64,000 nt of DNA. Origin: Holophagae bacterium. GTDB lineage: Bacteria > Acidobacteriota > Holophagae > Acanthopleuribacterales > Acanthopleuribacteraceae. This document shows, piece by piece, positions 34,630-43,183 of this stretch. Within the stretch, counting starts at the first letter, position 1; every line of letters begins with the position of its first letter. The notes under the pieces were generated by a model, which ran no database searches, was not told where the DNA came from, and saw only the letters and a program-made list of their open reading frames with translations. The DNA lies in assembly GCA_030429565.1 (NCBI GenBank), contig JAUIFE010000001.1, positions 620,001 to 684,000 of the forward strand, written 5' to 3'. The position numbers and the translations under genes are program-made.

Positions 34630-36315
34630 ATGTTGACCACGAGCTCAACCCCCCGACGCCGGTTAACGGCCCACATCGCCGAGATCATCAGCCAGACGAA
34701 CGGCATAGCGCTGGAAGACACGCTGGAACTGATGCTGAGCAGCGATTTAACCGAGCAGGATCCCGAAGCCCATGCCTGCGTCGCCGATTTCCAAAGACAG
34801 TTGCGCGACTTCCACCACGGTGGCGACGTTGAATTGGCAAACCTGATCAACCACGAGTTTGCACACGCCTTGTATCAGTTTTTCCGGGCTTTTCCCCTGC
34901 CCTACCGCGAAGAACACATTCACTTAACCGGTAGTTTGACCCCGGAGTTCATCTTCCCGCGCATTCGCGCCATGCTCGATGGGCCGGGCGGTGCCGCCGT
35001 CGCAGCCAAGATCGAGGCGGTTTACGGCCCCGGCAGCAGCGACATTCAAACGGTCGCCGACGTGCGCAACTTGGTCGTCCTCAAAGACGACGAACGGTTC
35101 GACCGCTATCTGCAGATTTTAATGTTGCCCAAACTCGTTCTGGTTGATCGCCAGGCCCATAGCGACGCCGCCTACCACATGGCCTCGGAACTCTTCCACA
35201 AGTACAACGTCGGCAATATTCGTTTAAAGTTCACGCTGTCACGCGCCACGGCCGATTCAAGCGAGACGATTCCCGGAATTGAGGCACTGACACCGGAAGA
35301 CGTCGCACTCGGTCTCTACGACGGCTTCGAACGCTTCCGCCGCGAACAACCGGTTTTTGAATTCATACTTTCGCCCTGCTTCCGCAAAGAAGAGGACTTC
35401 TACGACCACAGTCGCTTCGACAGCAAAGAAGCCTCGGTCCTCAACCAAATCAACATCATCCTCGAGTTGTTGGAAAAATACCCCTTCTTAGCGCCCCATC
35501 TGCGCGAAGTGGACACGGTAGGCAACGAGCGCGACTTCTTCCGCAAACGCCACTTCAAAGCCATGCACCAGGGTTTCCGCAAATTGCAGTACTACGGCTT
35601 CCAAATTCGCAGCCACCATGGGGAAACCTGGAAAAACCTGCGCTGCGGCATTCAAGCGGTCGACAATGCCATGAACATTTGGCACATCAACACCTTGGAA
35701 CACGGCCTCAGCCTGGGCATCAACCCCAACTTCTACTTCCACTCCATGTACCAACGGGTTTCCAAATGGAATCGCAACGGCGAAAAAATCCGCCCAAACT
35801 CGATTGAATACAACGAGATTATGGACATGCAATGGCATCAAAACGAAGCCGTGCGCGACAAACTCATCAACGGCGAGCGGCTCAGCGAAGCCGAACAACG
35901 CCTGTTCACGAAGGCCAAGTTTCACACAGCGCGCGAAATCGAGCATTATCAACACGACGTGCTCAACCGCATGATCCACAAAAAGGTTTCGCTGATGGCG
36001 CTGCCCAGCTCCAACTACAAGCTGACCATCTGCATCGATGATTACAAAGACCACCCTTTCTCCTGGTGGGAGAAAAAGGGCGTCAAGTTAGGCGTCGGCA
36101 CCGACAACTACATCACCCTGAATACCAACTACATTCAGGAAATGCTCATCCTGCTGTTCACCGATCCGTCCGGGTTAAAGATCACCAAATTATTGATGAT
36201 CACCTCAGGCGAAACGCGGCGGCCCTACATCAGCCACCTGTTGTGGAAGATGAATGACCGCGCGCGTTGGTTGGTCTCCGACCCAGTCCAAAGCGAATCG
36301 GGCGCAATCAGTTAA
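34630..36315 (+). CDS. Adenosine/AMP deaminase-superfamily hydrolase
   Basis: 561 residues. ATG at 34630 with AGAGGTG just upstream. Metal-binding HIHLTGSL (about residue 96) matches the HxH-x-x-GSL start of adenosine deaminases; RSHHGE (about 330) resembles the catalytic H-x-GE; INTLEHGLSLG corresponds to the RIGHG histidine; and GVGTDNYITLNT (about 500) takes the place of SLNTDDP with its metal-binding aspartate. It is longer than typical adenosine deaminase (about 340), with an extra N-terminal part and inserts, so the substrate cannot be assigned. Its stop codon shares the TTAA at 36312-36315 with the convergent propeller gene. Confidence 0.75.
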   Translation: MLTTSSTPRRRLTAHIAEIISQTNGIALEDTLELMLSSDLTEQDPEAHACVADFQRQLRDFHHGGDVELANLINHEFAHALYQFFRAFPLPYREEHIHLTGSLTPEFIFPRIRAMLDGPGGAAVAAKIEAVYGPGSSDIQTVADVRNLVVLKDDERFDRYLQILMLPKLVLVDRQAHSDAAYHMASELFHKYNVGNIRLKFTLSRATADSSETIPGIEALTPEDVALGLYDGFERFRREQPVFEFILSPCFRKEEDFYDHSRFDSKEASVLNQINIILELLEKYPFLAPHLREVDTVGNERDFFRKRHFKAMHQGFRKLQYYGFQIRSHHGETWKNLRCGIQAVDNAMNIWHINTLEHGLSLGINPNFYFHSMYQRVSKWNRNGEKIRPNSIEYNEIMDMQWHQNEAVRDKLINGERLSEAEQRLFTKAKFHTAREIEHYQHDVLNRMIHKKVSLMALPSSNYKLTICIDDYKDHPFSWWEKKGVKLGVGTDNYITLNTNYIQEMLILLFTDPSGLKITKLLMITSGETRRPYISHLLWKMNDRARWLVSDPVQSESGAIS

Positions 36316-37292
36316 CGCCGCGGTAAGGCCACTTTTTTAAGCACCCAGGATTCTTCGCCATCGTGGGCGACTAAAGCATGTTGGTTGTCCGGTGCGACAA
36401 CCAGCGCACGCGTCCCTTCAAAACGGTCGGGTAACACGGTTTCGGCGTGGCCGTCGCTTTTCATAACCGCAAGTTGGTAGATCAGCGAATCTTCTTCGTC
36501 GGCCGGACCCACCGCACGCATCAACAGCATTCGGTCCCCGCCCCAAGGCACGGCGGCACTGCACACGGCGTCATAATCCAATTGCATGCTGATATTGGTG
36601 TTGCCGTCGGTTGTTTCTTTGGAAATCATGGTTGCATCGGGCGTACGCGGCCGGAAGGCGGCCTTGTAGGGACGCGCTTCTTCCTTGTCGTCGTGGTACA
36701 CCCATAATGCGTTTTCAATCCTTGCGAAAAAGTACAGCGTATCACCCAACCAGACCGGATAACCGTGGTTGAGGTAGGCGGCCAGCAAGGGGTTTTCATG
36801 CTCACGAGAGGCGCCAAAAGTCTTAACCGTCGTGCCTTCGGCGGTCATCAACGCAAAGCGTTTGCCCTGCTCTTCACCAATACGCAAGTGGGTAAATGTC
36901 GGCGAACTACGCGTCAGCAAGAAGCGGTTGCCAGGCGCATGAAAAATGTCGCCAACCGCATGATCAGGCATCGGTATACTGTGCGCGTGCTCGCCCGCAC
37001 TGTCAAAAAAAAGTAAACGTCGGGCACTCGGATCGGCGATCACCACCCGGCCATCGTCGAGAACAACCATCGAGGTGGGGTTTTGAAATTCACCCGGCCC
37101 CTGGCCTTTGGCGCCAAAACGTCGTTTGAGCGTGGTATCAGGATTAAAAATGTAGACGGCATGGTCGCGGCCGTCGAGCACCAGCAACTCACCTTTTTGG
37201 TTGAAGGCAAGCGCATCTATCCCGGCTAAGTCCTCCACCGGATAGGCACTGGGCCCATACGCAGTCAGCATCACAACGAACATCAACATCAT
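36312..37292 (-). CDS. Secreted 6-bladed beta-propeller protein
   Basis: 326 residues with a short signal peptide (MMLMFVVMLTAYGPSA). It has GQGPGEFQNP and repeated blade motifs (VLDDGRVVIADPSARRLLFF; ALAFNQKGELLVLDG), as in NHL-like/6-bladed propeller proteins. The ATG has GGGAG nine bases upstream. Function unknown, probably periplasmic binding or scaffolding. It is the same type as the protein at 13555-14727 but not a close copy. Its end overlaps the convergent hydrolase gene by four bases. Confidence 0.75.
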   Translation of the reverse strand: MMLMFVVMLTAYGPSAYPVEDLAGIDALAFNQKGELLVLDGRDHAVYIFNPDTTLKRRFGAKGQGPGEFQNPTSMVVLDDGRVVIADPSARRLLFFDSAGEHAHSIPMPDHAVGDIFHAPGNRFLLTRSSPTFTHLRIGEEQGKRFALMTAEGTTVKTFGASREHENPLLAAYLNHGYPVWLGDTLYFFARIENALWVYHDDKEEARPYKAAFRPRTPDATMISKETTDGNTNISMQLDYDAVCSAAVPWGGDRMLLMRAVGPADEEDSLIYQLAVMKSDGHAETVLPDRFEGTRALVVAPDNQHALVAHDGEESWVLKKVALPRR

Positions 37293-37449
37293 GTTGGTAG
37301 ACTCCCTTTTGTCAGATCAATTTGGCCGCACTCAAAAAAGTACCCCACCCGATGTGATCTGGGCAACAGGGAGCACAACGCATCCCACCTAAAAAACTCA
37401 CAAAAATGCCATCGCTGGGTTCGCCGGCCTAGCGGGAGGTTGGCGCAAG

Positions 37450-39027
37450 CTAGCCGGAATACTGCACCTTGCGTTCGATACCCAACTTTTTCATCCGGCT
37501 CTGCAGGGTCGAGGGCTTGAGTGCCAGAACTTCAGCAGCCCCGCCGGCGCCGTAAATTTTACCGTCAACCTGTTCCAAAACAGCGATGATATGGCGGCGC
37601 TGAACTTCTTCCAGAGAGAGGGCGGCACCGACAAAGTCAGGCGCCGAAGCGACGGCGGCCGTGGGATCAGGTGCAACAGGCGCGCCCTCACGCACGGCGG
37701 CCAGATCGAGGTGATCACGGGTCAAAACCTGGCCCTGGGCCAAAATGGCGGCACGTTCCAAAACATTGCCTAATTCACGAATATTTCCCGGCCAAGGATA
37801 GTGCCGCAAGTGCGCTACCACGTCTTCAGCCAGGTACAGACGACTTTTGCCCAGACGCTTCGCTAAACGACGCAACAATGTTTCGCAGAGACTGGGCAAA
37901 TCCTCTAAACGCGACCGCAAGGGCGGAAGCTCCAACGGAAACACATTGAGGCGGTAGTACAAATCCTCGCGAAAGGTTTTCGCTTCGATGGCCTGCAGCA
38001 GGTCGAGATTGGTGGCCGCAACCACGCGCACATCAACCTTGAGCGTCCGGTCACCACCGACCGGCTCAAAAGTGCCTTCTTGCAACACGCGCAAGAGCTT
38101 GGCCTGCAGCGGCAGCGGCATCTCACCGATTTCATCGAGGAACAAGGTCCCGCCGTTGGCCATCCGAAAGCGTCCCGGCCGATCTTTGACCGCGCCGGTA
38201 AAAGCACCGCGAACGACACCAAACATCTCGCTTTCCAACAGGTTCTCAGGGATCGCGGCACAGTTAATTTTGACCAATGGCTGTTTCCGCCGCTCGCTGA
38301 GTTCGTGAATTAGCGTGGCTACCCCCTCTTTACCGGTCCCCGTCTCGCCGCGAATGAGCACAGGTGTCGGGGTGGCGGCCACCTGTTCGATCCGATGGGC
38401 CATCATGCGCATTTTGGGGCTTTGCGAGGCTTGCGGCCGCAACCAATCGTCGCGACCGCTGTCTTCCGCCAACAAACGCTCACGCTCTTGAGCTTGCTGC
38501 ACTAACTGATGTAAAAGCCGACTCTGCTCAGCTTGGTACAGCGCCATGGCCAAAATTTGCGCAAAGATTTCAAGTAGGTTAATGGTTTGGCGGTCGTAGC
38601 CGCCGCACTGTGCGCGATCAAATGCGATGATGCCCTGTGGTTGGGTACCAAAACACAGTGGAATCACCATACAAGCGTGGCCGTGGGGCAGGTCGAGGAC
38701 GCCGTCGAAAAGATCGCCCTCCCCATCAGCATGATCGTGTTCGTCAAATACGCGCGGACCGCAGGTGTTTAGCGCCTCGCGAATCGAAGGAAAACGCCGC
38801 AACGAAACAGCGTGGCGCCGCACGCGTTCATCGGCAAGCGGACCCTTAGCGGCGCGAACAACCAAGTGATCCGATTCCAACAACAACACCGTCACCAAAT
38901 CAACCGGTGCCAATCTCAAAATCCAGTCGAGCCCAAAATTCAAAAACGGCTCGAGGTCATGGGCTTCATCGGCGGCGAGATGCATCATCCGCTGTAGGTC
39001 TTTGGTGAGGTCTTCGGTTTGCGTCAT
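37450..39027 (-). CDS. Sigma-54-dependent transcriptional activator, GAF-AAA+-Fis (NorR/FhlA-like)
   Basis: The ATG at 39027 follows AAGGAG by five bases; longer frames are not needed. Order: N-terminal GAF-like sensor (residues 20-170), AAA+ domain with Walker A GETGTGKE, the sigma-54 contact loop GAFTGA intact, Walker B GGTLFLDEIG, the arginine-rich sensor parts (FREDLYYRLNVFPLELPPLR), and a C-terminal Fis-type helix-turn-helix (AAEVLALKPSTLQSRMKKLG). 525 residues. There is no receiver domain, so it senses a small molecule or redox state directly. It lies downstream of ahpC-ahpD in the same direction, and a sigma-54 promoter precedes ahpC, so it may control that unit. Confidence 0.92.
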   Translation of the reverse strand: MTQTEDLTKDLQRMMHLAADEAHDLEPFLNFGLDWILRLAPVDLVTVLLLESDHLVVRAAKGPLADERVRRHAVSLRRFPSIREALNTCGPRVFDEHDHADGEGDLFDGVLDLPHGHACMVIPLCFGTQPQGIIAFDRAQCGGYDRQTINLLEIFAQILAMALYQAEQSRLLHQLVQQAQERERLLAEDSGRDDWLRPQASQSPKMRMMAHRIEQVAATPTPVLIRGETGTGKEGVATLIHELSERRKQPLVKINCAAIPENLLESEMFGVVRGAFTGAVKDRPGRFRMANGGTLFLDEIGEMPLPLQAKLLRVLQEGTFEPVGGDRTLKVDVRVVAATNLDLLQAIEAKTFREDLYYRLNVFPLELPPLRSRLEDLPSLCETLLRRLAKRLGKSRLYLAEDVVAHLRHYPWPGNIRELGNVLERAAILAQGQVLTRDHLDLAAVREGAPVAPDPTAAVASAPDFVGAALSLEEVQRRHIIAVLEQVDGKIYGAGGAAEVLALKPSTLQSRMKKLGIERKVQYSG

Positions 39028-39154
39028 CCTTGCTCCTTGGCGCCATTGTAACCCGCATCGGTGCAACAACCGATCCTCTCAAAAAAAACGGGAGCAGCCG
39101 CGTCTCAACGCCGGCCACTCCCGCAAGGAAATCAAGGATGGTCAGAAATTTGAT

Positions 39155-39179
39155 GGACGCACGACGGGGTCATGCGTCC
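39155..39179 (-). terminator. Hairpin after ahpD, probable weak terminator
   Basis: GGACGCA (39155-39161) and TGCGTCC (39173-39179) form a seven-pair stem 10 bases after the ahpD stop. On the minus strand it is followed by ATCAAATTT, a poor T-run, so termination may be partial and allow read-through into the activator gene. Confidence 0.5.
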
Positions 39180-39188
39180 AATTTTAGT

Positions 39189-39734
39189 TTAGGCGTCCAA
39201 GCGCAGCGACACAGCGGTAGCGCGCGTGATCGCGGCAATGCGAACGGCTTCGTTAATCGCCTCTTCGCTGACCCCATGCTGCACCAAAATCGCTTCGTGA
39301 CTCTGCATGCACATACCGCAACCATTGACGGCGCTAACTGCCAGACTAAACAACTCGAAGGTGTTCTTGTCGGTGGCCGGCTTGGCAATGCGTTGCATGC
39401 GCAAGCGCGCGGGCATTTGGTTGTAGCCGTCCTTGCCAATCAAATGGCGAAAACGGTAGTAAACGTTGTTCATGCTCATCAGCGCGGCGGCGGCTTTGGC
39501 GTCCTCAATGGTCGCCTCATCCAAAAGGTCTTGGGCACGGCCTTCTTCGATAATGGCCTGGCTTAAGCCGCGGTCACCTTCATTGTAGGCAACCGCGAGG
39601 GCGATACCGAAGTTCAACGACGGCTCAAGTACCTTGCCGTTAAAGATGTTTTTGAAGTTAACCTTAATGTCACGCGCCGCCTCCGGCAGACGCGCGGCGA
39701 GCTCCTGAATGGGGTTGGCCACAGCGCTCACCAT
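39189..39734 (-). CDS. ahpD: AhpD-like alkylhydroperoxidase
   Basis: Carboxymuconolactone-decarboxylase-fold disulfide reductase that reduces AhpC. NGCGMCMQSHE near the C-terminus gives the CxxCxxxH active site. The ATG at 39734 overlaps the ahpC stop as TAATG, so translation is coupled; a longer frame would run inside ahpC. 181 residues, close to the mycobacterial AhpD size. Second gene of the ahpC-ahpD unit. Confidence 0.92.
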   Translation of the reverse strand: MVSAVANPIQELAARLPEAARDIKVNFKNIFNGKVLEPSLNFGIALAVAYNEGDRGLSQAIIEEGRAQDLLDEATIEDAKAAAALMSMNNVYYRFRHLIGKDGYNQMPARLRMQRIAKPATDKNTFELFSLAVSAVNGCGMCMQSHEAILVQHGVSEEAINEAVRIAAITRATAVSLRLDA

Positions 39735-40273
39735 TAAGCACGACCCAAGGTCTCTTGACCCTTTTCCCAGTTGCAAGGGCACAGCTCATCGGTTTGCAAC
39801 CCGTCAAGGACACGCAAAACCTCGTCGACGTTGCGACCGACACTAAGGTCGTTCACGGAAACCCAGCGGATAATACCGTCGGGATCGGCAATGAACGTTG
39901 CGCGCAAGGCGACGCCTTCTTCCTTGTGCAGAATACCGAGCGCCTCGCTCAATTCACGTTTGGTGTCGGCCACCATGGGGAAGTTGAGATCGCGCAGGTC
40001 GTCGTGATTGTTGCGCCAAGCGAGGTGGACAAAATGGGTGTCGGTTGAAATACCCAAAATTTGTGCGTCACGGTCTTCAAAATCTTCGTTGCGGCGGCTG
40101 AACTCGGCGATTTCGGTTGGGCAAATGAAGGTGAAATCCATCGGCCAGAAGAACAGAACCTGCCATTTAGGTGCATAGGTGCTTTGGGTAATATCGGTGA
40201 ATTCGCGGCCAGGCTCAATACTGGTCACGGCTTTCAAATTGAATTCGGGTAATTTATCGCCAATCGTCAACAT
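39734..40273 (-). CDS. ahpC: Alkyl hydroperoxide reductase AhpC, typical 2-Cys peroxiredoxin
   Basis: Reduces peroxides in the cytosol. Peroxidatic cysteine in FTFICPTE (about residue 50) and resolving cysteine in ELCPCNW near the C-terminus. 179 residues. The ATG at 40273 follows GGAGG by seven bases. No ahpF is nearby; the electron donor is probably the AhpD encoded by the next, overlapping gene. A sigma-54-type promoter at 40338-40353 lies about 65 bases upstream of the start. Confidence 0.94.
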   Translation of the reverse strand: MLTIGDKLPEFNLKAVTSIEPGREFTDITQSTYAPKWQVLFFWPMDFTFICPTEIAEFSRRNEDFEDRDAQILGISTDTHFVHLAWRNNHDDLRDLNFPMVADTKRELSEALGILHKEEGVALRATFIADPDGIIRWVSVNDLSVGRNVDEVLRVLDGLQTDELCPCNWEKGQETLGRA

Positions 40274-40337
40274 TGTTATTCCTCCAGGGAAACCAAAATG
40301 GGTGCCGCTCTGTGCGGCTTGCTTGGTGACCTGTTAA

Positions 40338-40353
40338 AGCAACGCCAATGCCA
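40338..40353 (-). promoter_or_regulatory. Sigma-54 (-24/-12) promoter upstream of ahpC
   Basis: On the minus strand TGGCATTGGCGTTGCT fits TGGCACGrNNNTTGCW at all but two positions, with GG and GC exactly ten bases apart. Transcription would start near 40327, 54 bases before the ahpC ATG. A small GCCGC/GCGGC stem lies in the leader. Confidence 0.65.
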
Positions 40354-40437
40354 ACATCACAAAACCATCATTTCCAACAACTTAACAAAACCAACTCAAA
40401 ACCCCGCTGAATTTCACCGAAATACCAGTGCTTTCAA

Positions 40438-40461
40438 CACCGACATATCGGTGGGCACCGA
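40438..40461. promoter_or_regulatory. Candidate activator-binding site (inverted repeat) upstream of ahpC
   Basis: CACCGA-N4-TCGGTG (40438-40453) is a perfect 6-bp inverted repeat, followed at 40456 by a third CACCGA half-site. It lies roughly 85-100 bases upstream of the -24 element, the usual place for enhancer-type sites of sigma-54 activators, and just outside the end of the convergently placed M1 peptidase gene. Confidence 0.45.
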
Positions 40462-40463
40462 TT

Positions 40464-42065
40464 TCAAAGAGATGCGTCGTGTTTCAGCAGCCAGGATTCA
40501 GGATCAATCGTCAGGTCGGCCGGTTTCACGCCTGGCACAAAACCCCGACCCTGCTCCATCGGCACCAAAAAGATTCGGCCGTCCTCGCCACCAACGCGAA
40601 CCGGCACCGGCAACACAAAATCCGCACTGTCCCAGTGCAGTTCGACCCCGTCGTTGAGCGCGCGGGTGCGCAGACGCGGCAACGCCGCCCGCCGCAGGTA
40701 GGTATCAAAAAACCAACCCAGCTCAAACCCACTTTCGGCGTGCGTCAGCGCAATAAAAGCGGCACTGGTCCCGCCGCCCGGTCGCTGGGTGGCGGGCTCG
40801 TTAACCCAACGATACAAAATGCGGTCTAAGGTTGGCTCGCCAACAACCATAGCGAGGGTCCGCAAAATCAAAGCCGCTTTGGTGTAGATATCGTTGTGAA
40901 AGGCAGCGGCGGTCGTCGGCTCCTGATCTGGGTAAAGCGCTTGGGTCGCCACCACCAAACGCCGCTGCTCGCGATAAAAGTCAAGTGCGGCGCCAGGCCC
41001 TTGCTGTTCGCCAAGATAAAGCCCGGTCACGTAGGTGGTAATGCCTTCTTGTAACCACAGATCGCGTGAGGTGGCGGCGGTGACACGGTTGCCAAACCAT
41101 TCATGGGCCAGCTCGTGAAATAAAATCGCATCATAGCCGTCGGTCAGACGGAAACCGTTGCCGTAAGCGTTGATGGTCTGATGTTCCATACCGAGAAAGG
41201 GCGTGTGAACCACGGCCAACTTTTCCTTGGCCCATGGATAAGGTCCATACCGACGGCTCATGAAACCCAAGTATTTCTCCAACTCCTTAAAAAAGTCGGC
41301 GCGCTTGCGCTCATAGCGTCGGTAATCACCGTCACGACCCGGCTCGCGTTTGAGGCTGTAAAAAATGACCGGTAACTCGGGATCAACCGAAAAGCTGCGT
41401 TGCTCTATGCGGTAATCGGCAAAGTTGAGGCTGATGTTGTGGGGAATGATCGGGTAGCTGTGCTGCCAAACAAAGGTACGGCGCTCGTCGGCGACTTCGT
41501 TCACCGCCACAAGGCGCCCGTTGGCGGCACAAAACAAAGGCTTTGGCGCGGTCACCCGCAGCTCGAGCGAATCAATTTTATCGGAAAAGACCCCGGAGAC
41601 GGGCAGCCACAAGCCGGCGCCTTCAATTTGACACGCCAGCGAGATCCACGGCTTGCCGTCGGGCGTCCGGGCCCACACAAACCCGCCCTGCCACGGCGGT
41701 CGCTTGGCCGCCGGCGGTTTACCCTGATACTGAATCACCACTTCGACCAAACCGCGACGGGGTTTTGGCCAACGCAGTTGCAGACGATCGTTTTGATGCA
41801 CAAAGGATAGGCTGCGACCGTCAACCGTCACGCCTTTAACGGTCAACGCCTTGGAAAGATGCAAGGTTGTCCGCGGTTGATGCTCGGTGCCAAGGTTGAG
41901 ATGGAGATGCGCGACAGCACTCAAAGCACGTTGTTCGGGGAAAATTTCCACCGACAAGGCCAAGTGTCGCATATCGGGCGGCGTCGCCGCCACCGTCCCA
42001 ACGAAACCAAGGACCCCCCAAGCGAGGAGGCTAAGAAAAGCTCGCAATCGCCACGCTCTCATCAT
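40464..42065 (-). CDS. M1-family metallopeptidase, secreted
   Basis: The double ATG at 42065/42062 starts a signal peptide (MMRAWRLRAFLSLLAWGVLG and following residues); longer frames overlap the STAS gene out of frame and are rejected. Zinc motif HELAHEWFGN followed after 18 residues by the glutamate in LWLQEGITTYVTG; the substrate loop reads GMEH instead of the GxMEN consensus. 534 residues, smaller than full aminopeptidase N, lacking most of the C-terminal helical domain. The start overlaps the end of the STAS gene by about 34 bases, which suggests coupled translation. Confidence 0.9.
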   Translation of the reverse strand: MMRAWRLRAFLSLLAWGVLGFVGTVAATPPDMRHLALSVEIFPEQRALSAVAHLHLNLGTEHQPRTTLHLSKALTVKGVTVDGRSLSFVHQNDRLQLRWPKPRRGLVEVVIQYQGKPPAAKRPPWQGGFVWARTPDGKPWISLACQIEGAGLWLPVSGVFSDKIDSLELRVTAPKPLFCAANGRLVAVNEVADERRTFVWQHSYPIIPHNISLNFADYRIEQRSFSVDPELPVIFYSLKREPGRDGDYRRYERKRADFFKELEKYLGFMSRRYGPYPWAKEKLAVVHTPFLGMEHQTINAYGNGFRLTDGYDAILFHELAHEWFGNRVTAATSRDLWLQEGITTYVTGLYLGEQQGPGAALDFYREQRRLVVATQALYPDQEPTTAAAFHNDIYTKAALILRTLAMVVGEPTLDRILYRWVNEPATQRPGGGTSAAFIALTHAESGFELGWFFDTYLRRAALPRLRTRALNDGVELHWDSADFVLPVPVRVGGEDGRIFLVPMEQGRGFVPGVKPADLTIDPESWLLKHDASL

Positions 42066-42369
42066 TGAAGTATTCAAAAATCGAGAGGATTTGCGCGATA
42101 AACAGCAAATTTTTAATTTTTTTGCTGATGTTAAGCAGCTTGAACTGACCACCGTGTTCCTGGACGTATTGCAAGCCGGCAATCAGCTCACCGACCCCGG
42201 AACTGTCCATGTAGGTCACGCGCGCCATGTTGAGTAAAATTTTCTTTTGATTGGCTTCAATGAGAGCGTGCAGGGCTTCCCGCAGCATGACGTCGCCGTC
42301 ACCGATGGTGATTTGTCCCTCGAGATCAAGCAAGGTCACATCGTCGCTGGTGCGATGAAAAATCTTCAT
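42031..42369 (-). CDS. STAS-domain anti-sigma factor antagonist
   Basis: 112 residues, a single STAS domain. The phosphorylatable serine is in YMDSSGVGEL, as in SpoIIAA/RsbV. With the RsbW-like kinase encoded 62 bases upstream in the same direction it forms a partner-switching pair: the kinase binds either a sigma factor or this antagonist. No sigma factor gene is next to them. The large hybrid kinase at 43184-47836 may feed into the system, but that is inference from position. Confidence 0.92.
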   Translation of the reverse strand: MKIFHRTSDDVTLLDLEGQITIGDGDVMLREALHALIEANQKKILLNMARVTYMDSSGVGELIAGLQYVQEHGGQFKLLNISKKIKNLLFIAQILSIFEYFNDESVAIASFS

Positions 42370-42431
42370 AAATGCAACTTCTTAGGTGAAATGTTGCGAA
42401 CCATCGGGACGCGAGATGAAGACCGGCAGAG

Positions 42432-42878
42432 CTAGGATTCATCCTGGTGACGTTTGACAAGGGTGACCTTGGTGCCCAGATCGGTATTGTATTCAACTCG
42501 GTCCATGAAGCTTCGCATATAAAAAATACCGCGCCCACTGGTCTTGAGCAAGTTTTCCTTGCGGGTCGGGTCGGGAACTTCTTCCACGACAAAGCCCTCA
42601 CCCTCATCTTGAATGATGATACGGAACTCGCCGCCGTCCACCTGTAGCCCAAAGAGGACCTTTTTGTTGGGGTCAAACTTGTTGCCGTGTTTAATGGCGT
42701 TGTTGAGCGCTTCCTGAGTGGCCAGCCAAATCCAGTACTGGCTGTCCTCGTCAAAGCCCAACTGGTCACACACCTTGTTGGTGATAGGCTGGATCATGTC
42801 GAGGATGGCAAGCGATGAGTTGAAACGAATTTCAACCAAGGTAATCTCGCGAGGCAGTTGCGTGGGTAATTCAGGCAT
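42432..42878 (-). CDS. RsbW/SpoIIAB-like anti-sigma factor serine kinase
   Basis: 148 residues, one GHKL ATPase domain: N-box EALNNAIKHGN, G1-like DEGEGF and the lid SGRGIFYMRSF. The start at 42878 (MPELPTQL) matches the family; the longer frame begins with a low-complexity stretch. The ribosome-binding site is weak. It would phosphorylate the STAS antagonist encoded next to it. Confidence 0.9.
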   Translation of the reverse strand: MPELPTQLPREITLVEIRFNSSLAILDMIQPITNKVCDQLGFDEDSQYWIWLATQEALNNAIKHGNKFDPNKKVLFGLQVDGGEFRIIIQDEGEGFVVEEVPDPTRKENLLKTSGRGIFYMRSFMDRVEYNTDLGTKVTLVKRHQDES

Positions 42879-43183
42879 GAAAAAAATTCTCGATGGAGGA
42901 ATACCGTGGGGCGACGGGGAGTCGGGCTCGCCCACGTGGGGCGTTAAAAACGCGGAATGCCGGTTGGCGGTGGGAGCCGAGAAAACCGACGACGGGAACC
43001 AGAAAACATCCTAACAGCAGGACACGGACAAACACCAAAAAGAATGGAAGTATCGCCGGCGCAAACGGAACGAAACGCACTTGGGATGCCGCTGTTAACA
43101 GCCGACCTCGGCGCGATGTTGCGCCGCCGAGAAGCGCTCGTTTTAGGATTTAGGTCAGTATAACAAGTTCGGGTTTAGATGGG
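42879..43183. other. Intergenic, no gene seen
   Basis: About 300 bases between the large kinase and the anti-sigma kinase gene, both on the minus strand. No terminator with a T-run and no clear promoter were identified. Confidence 0.5.
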
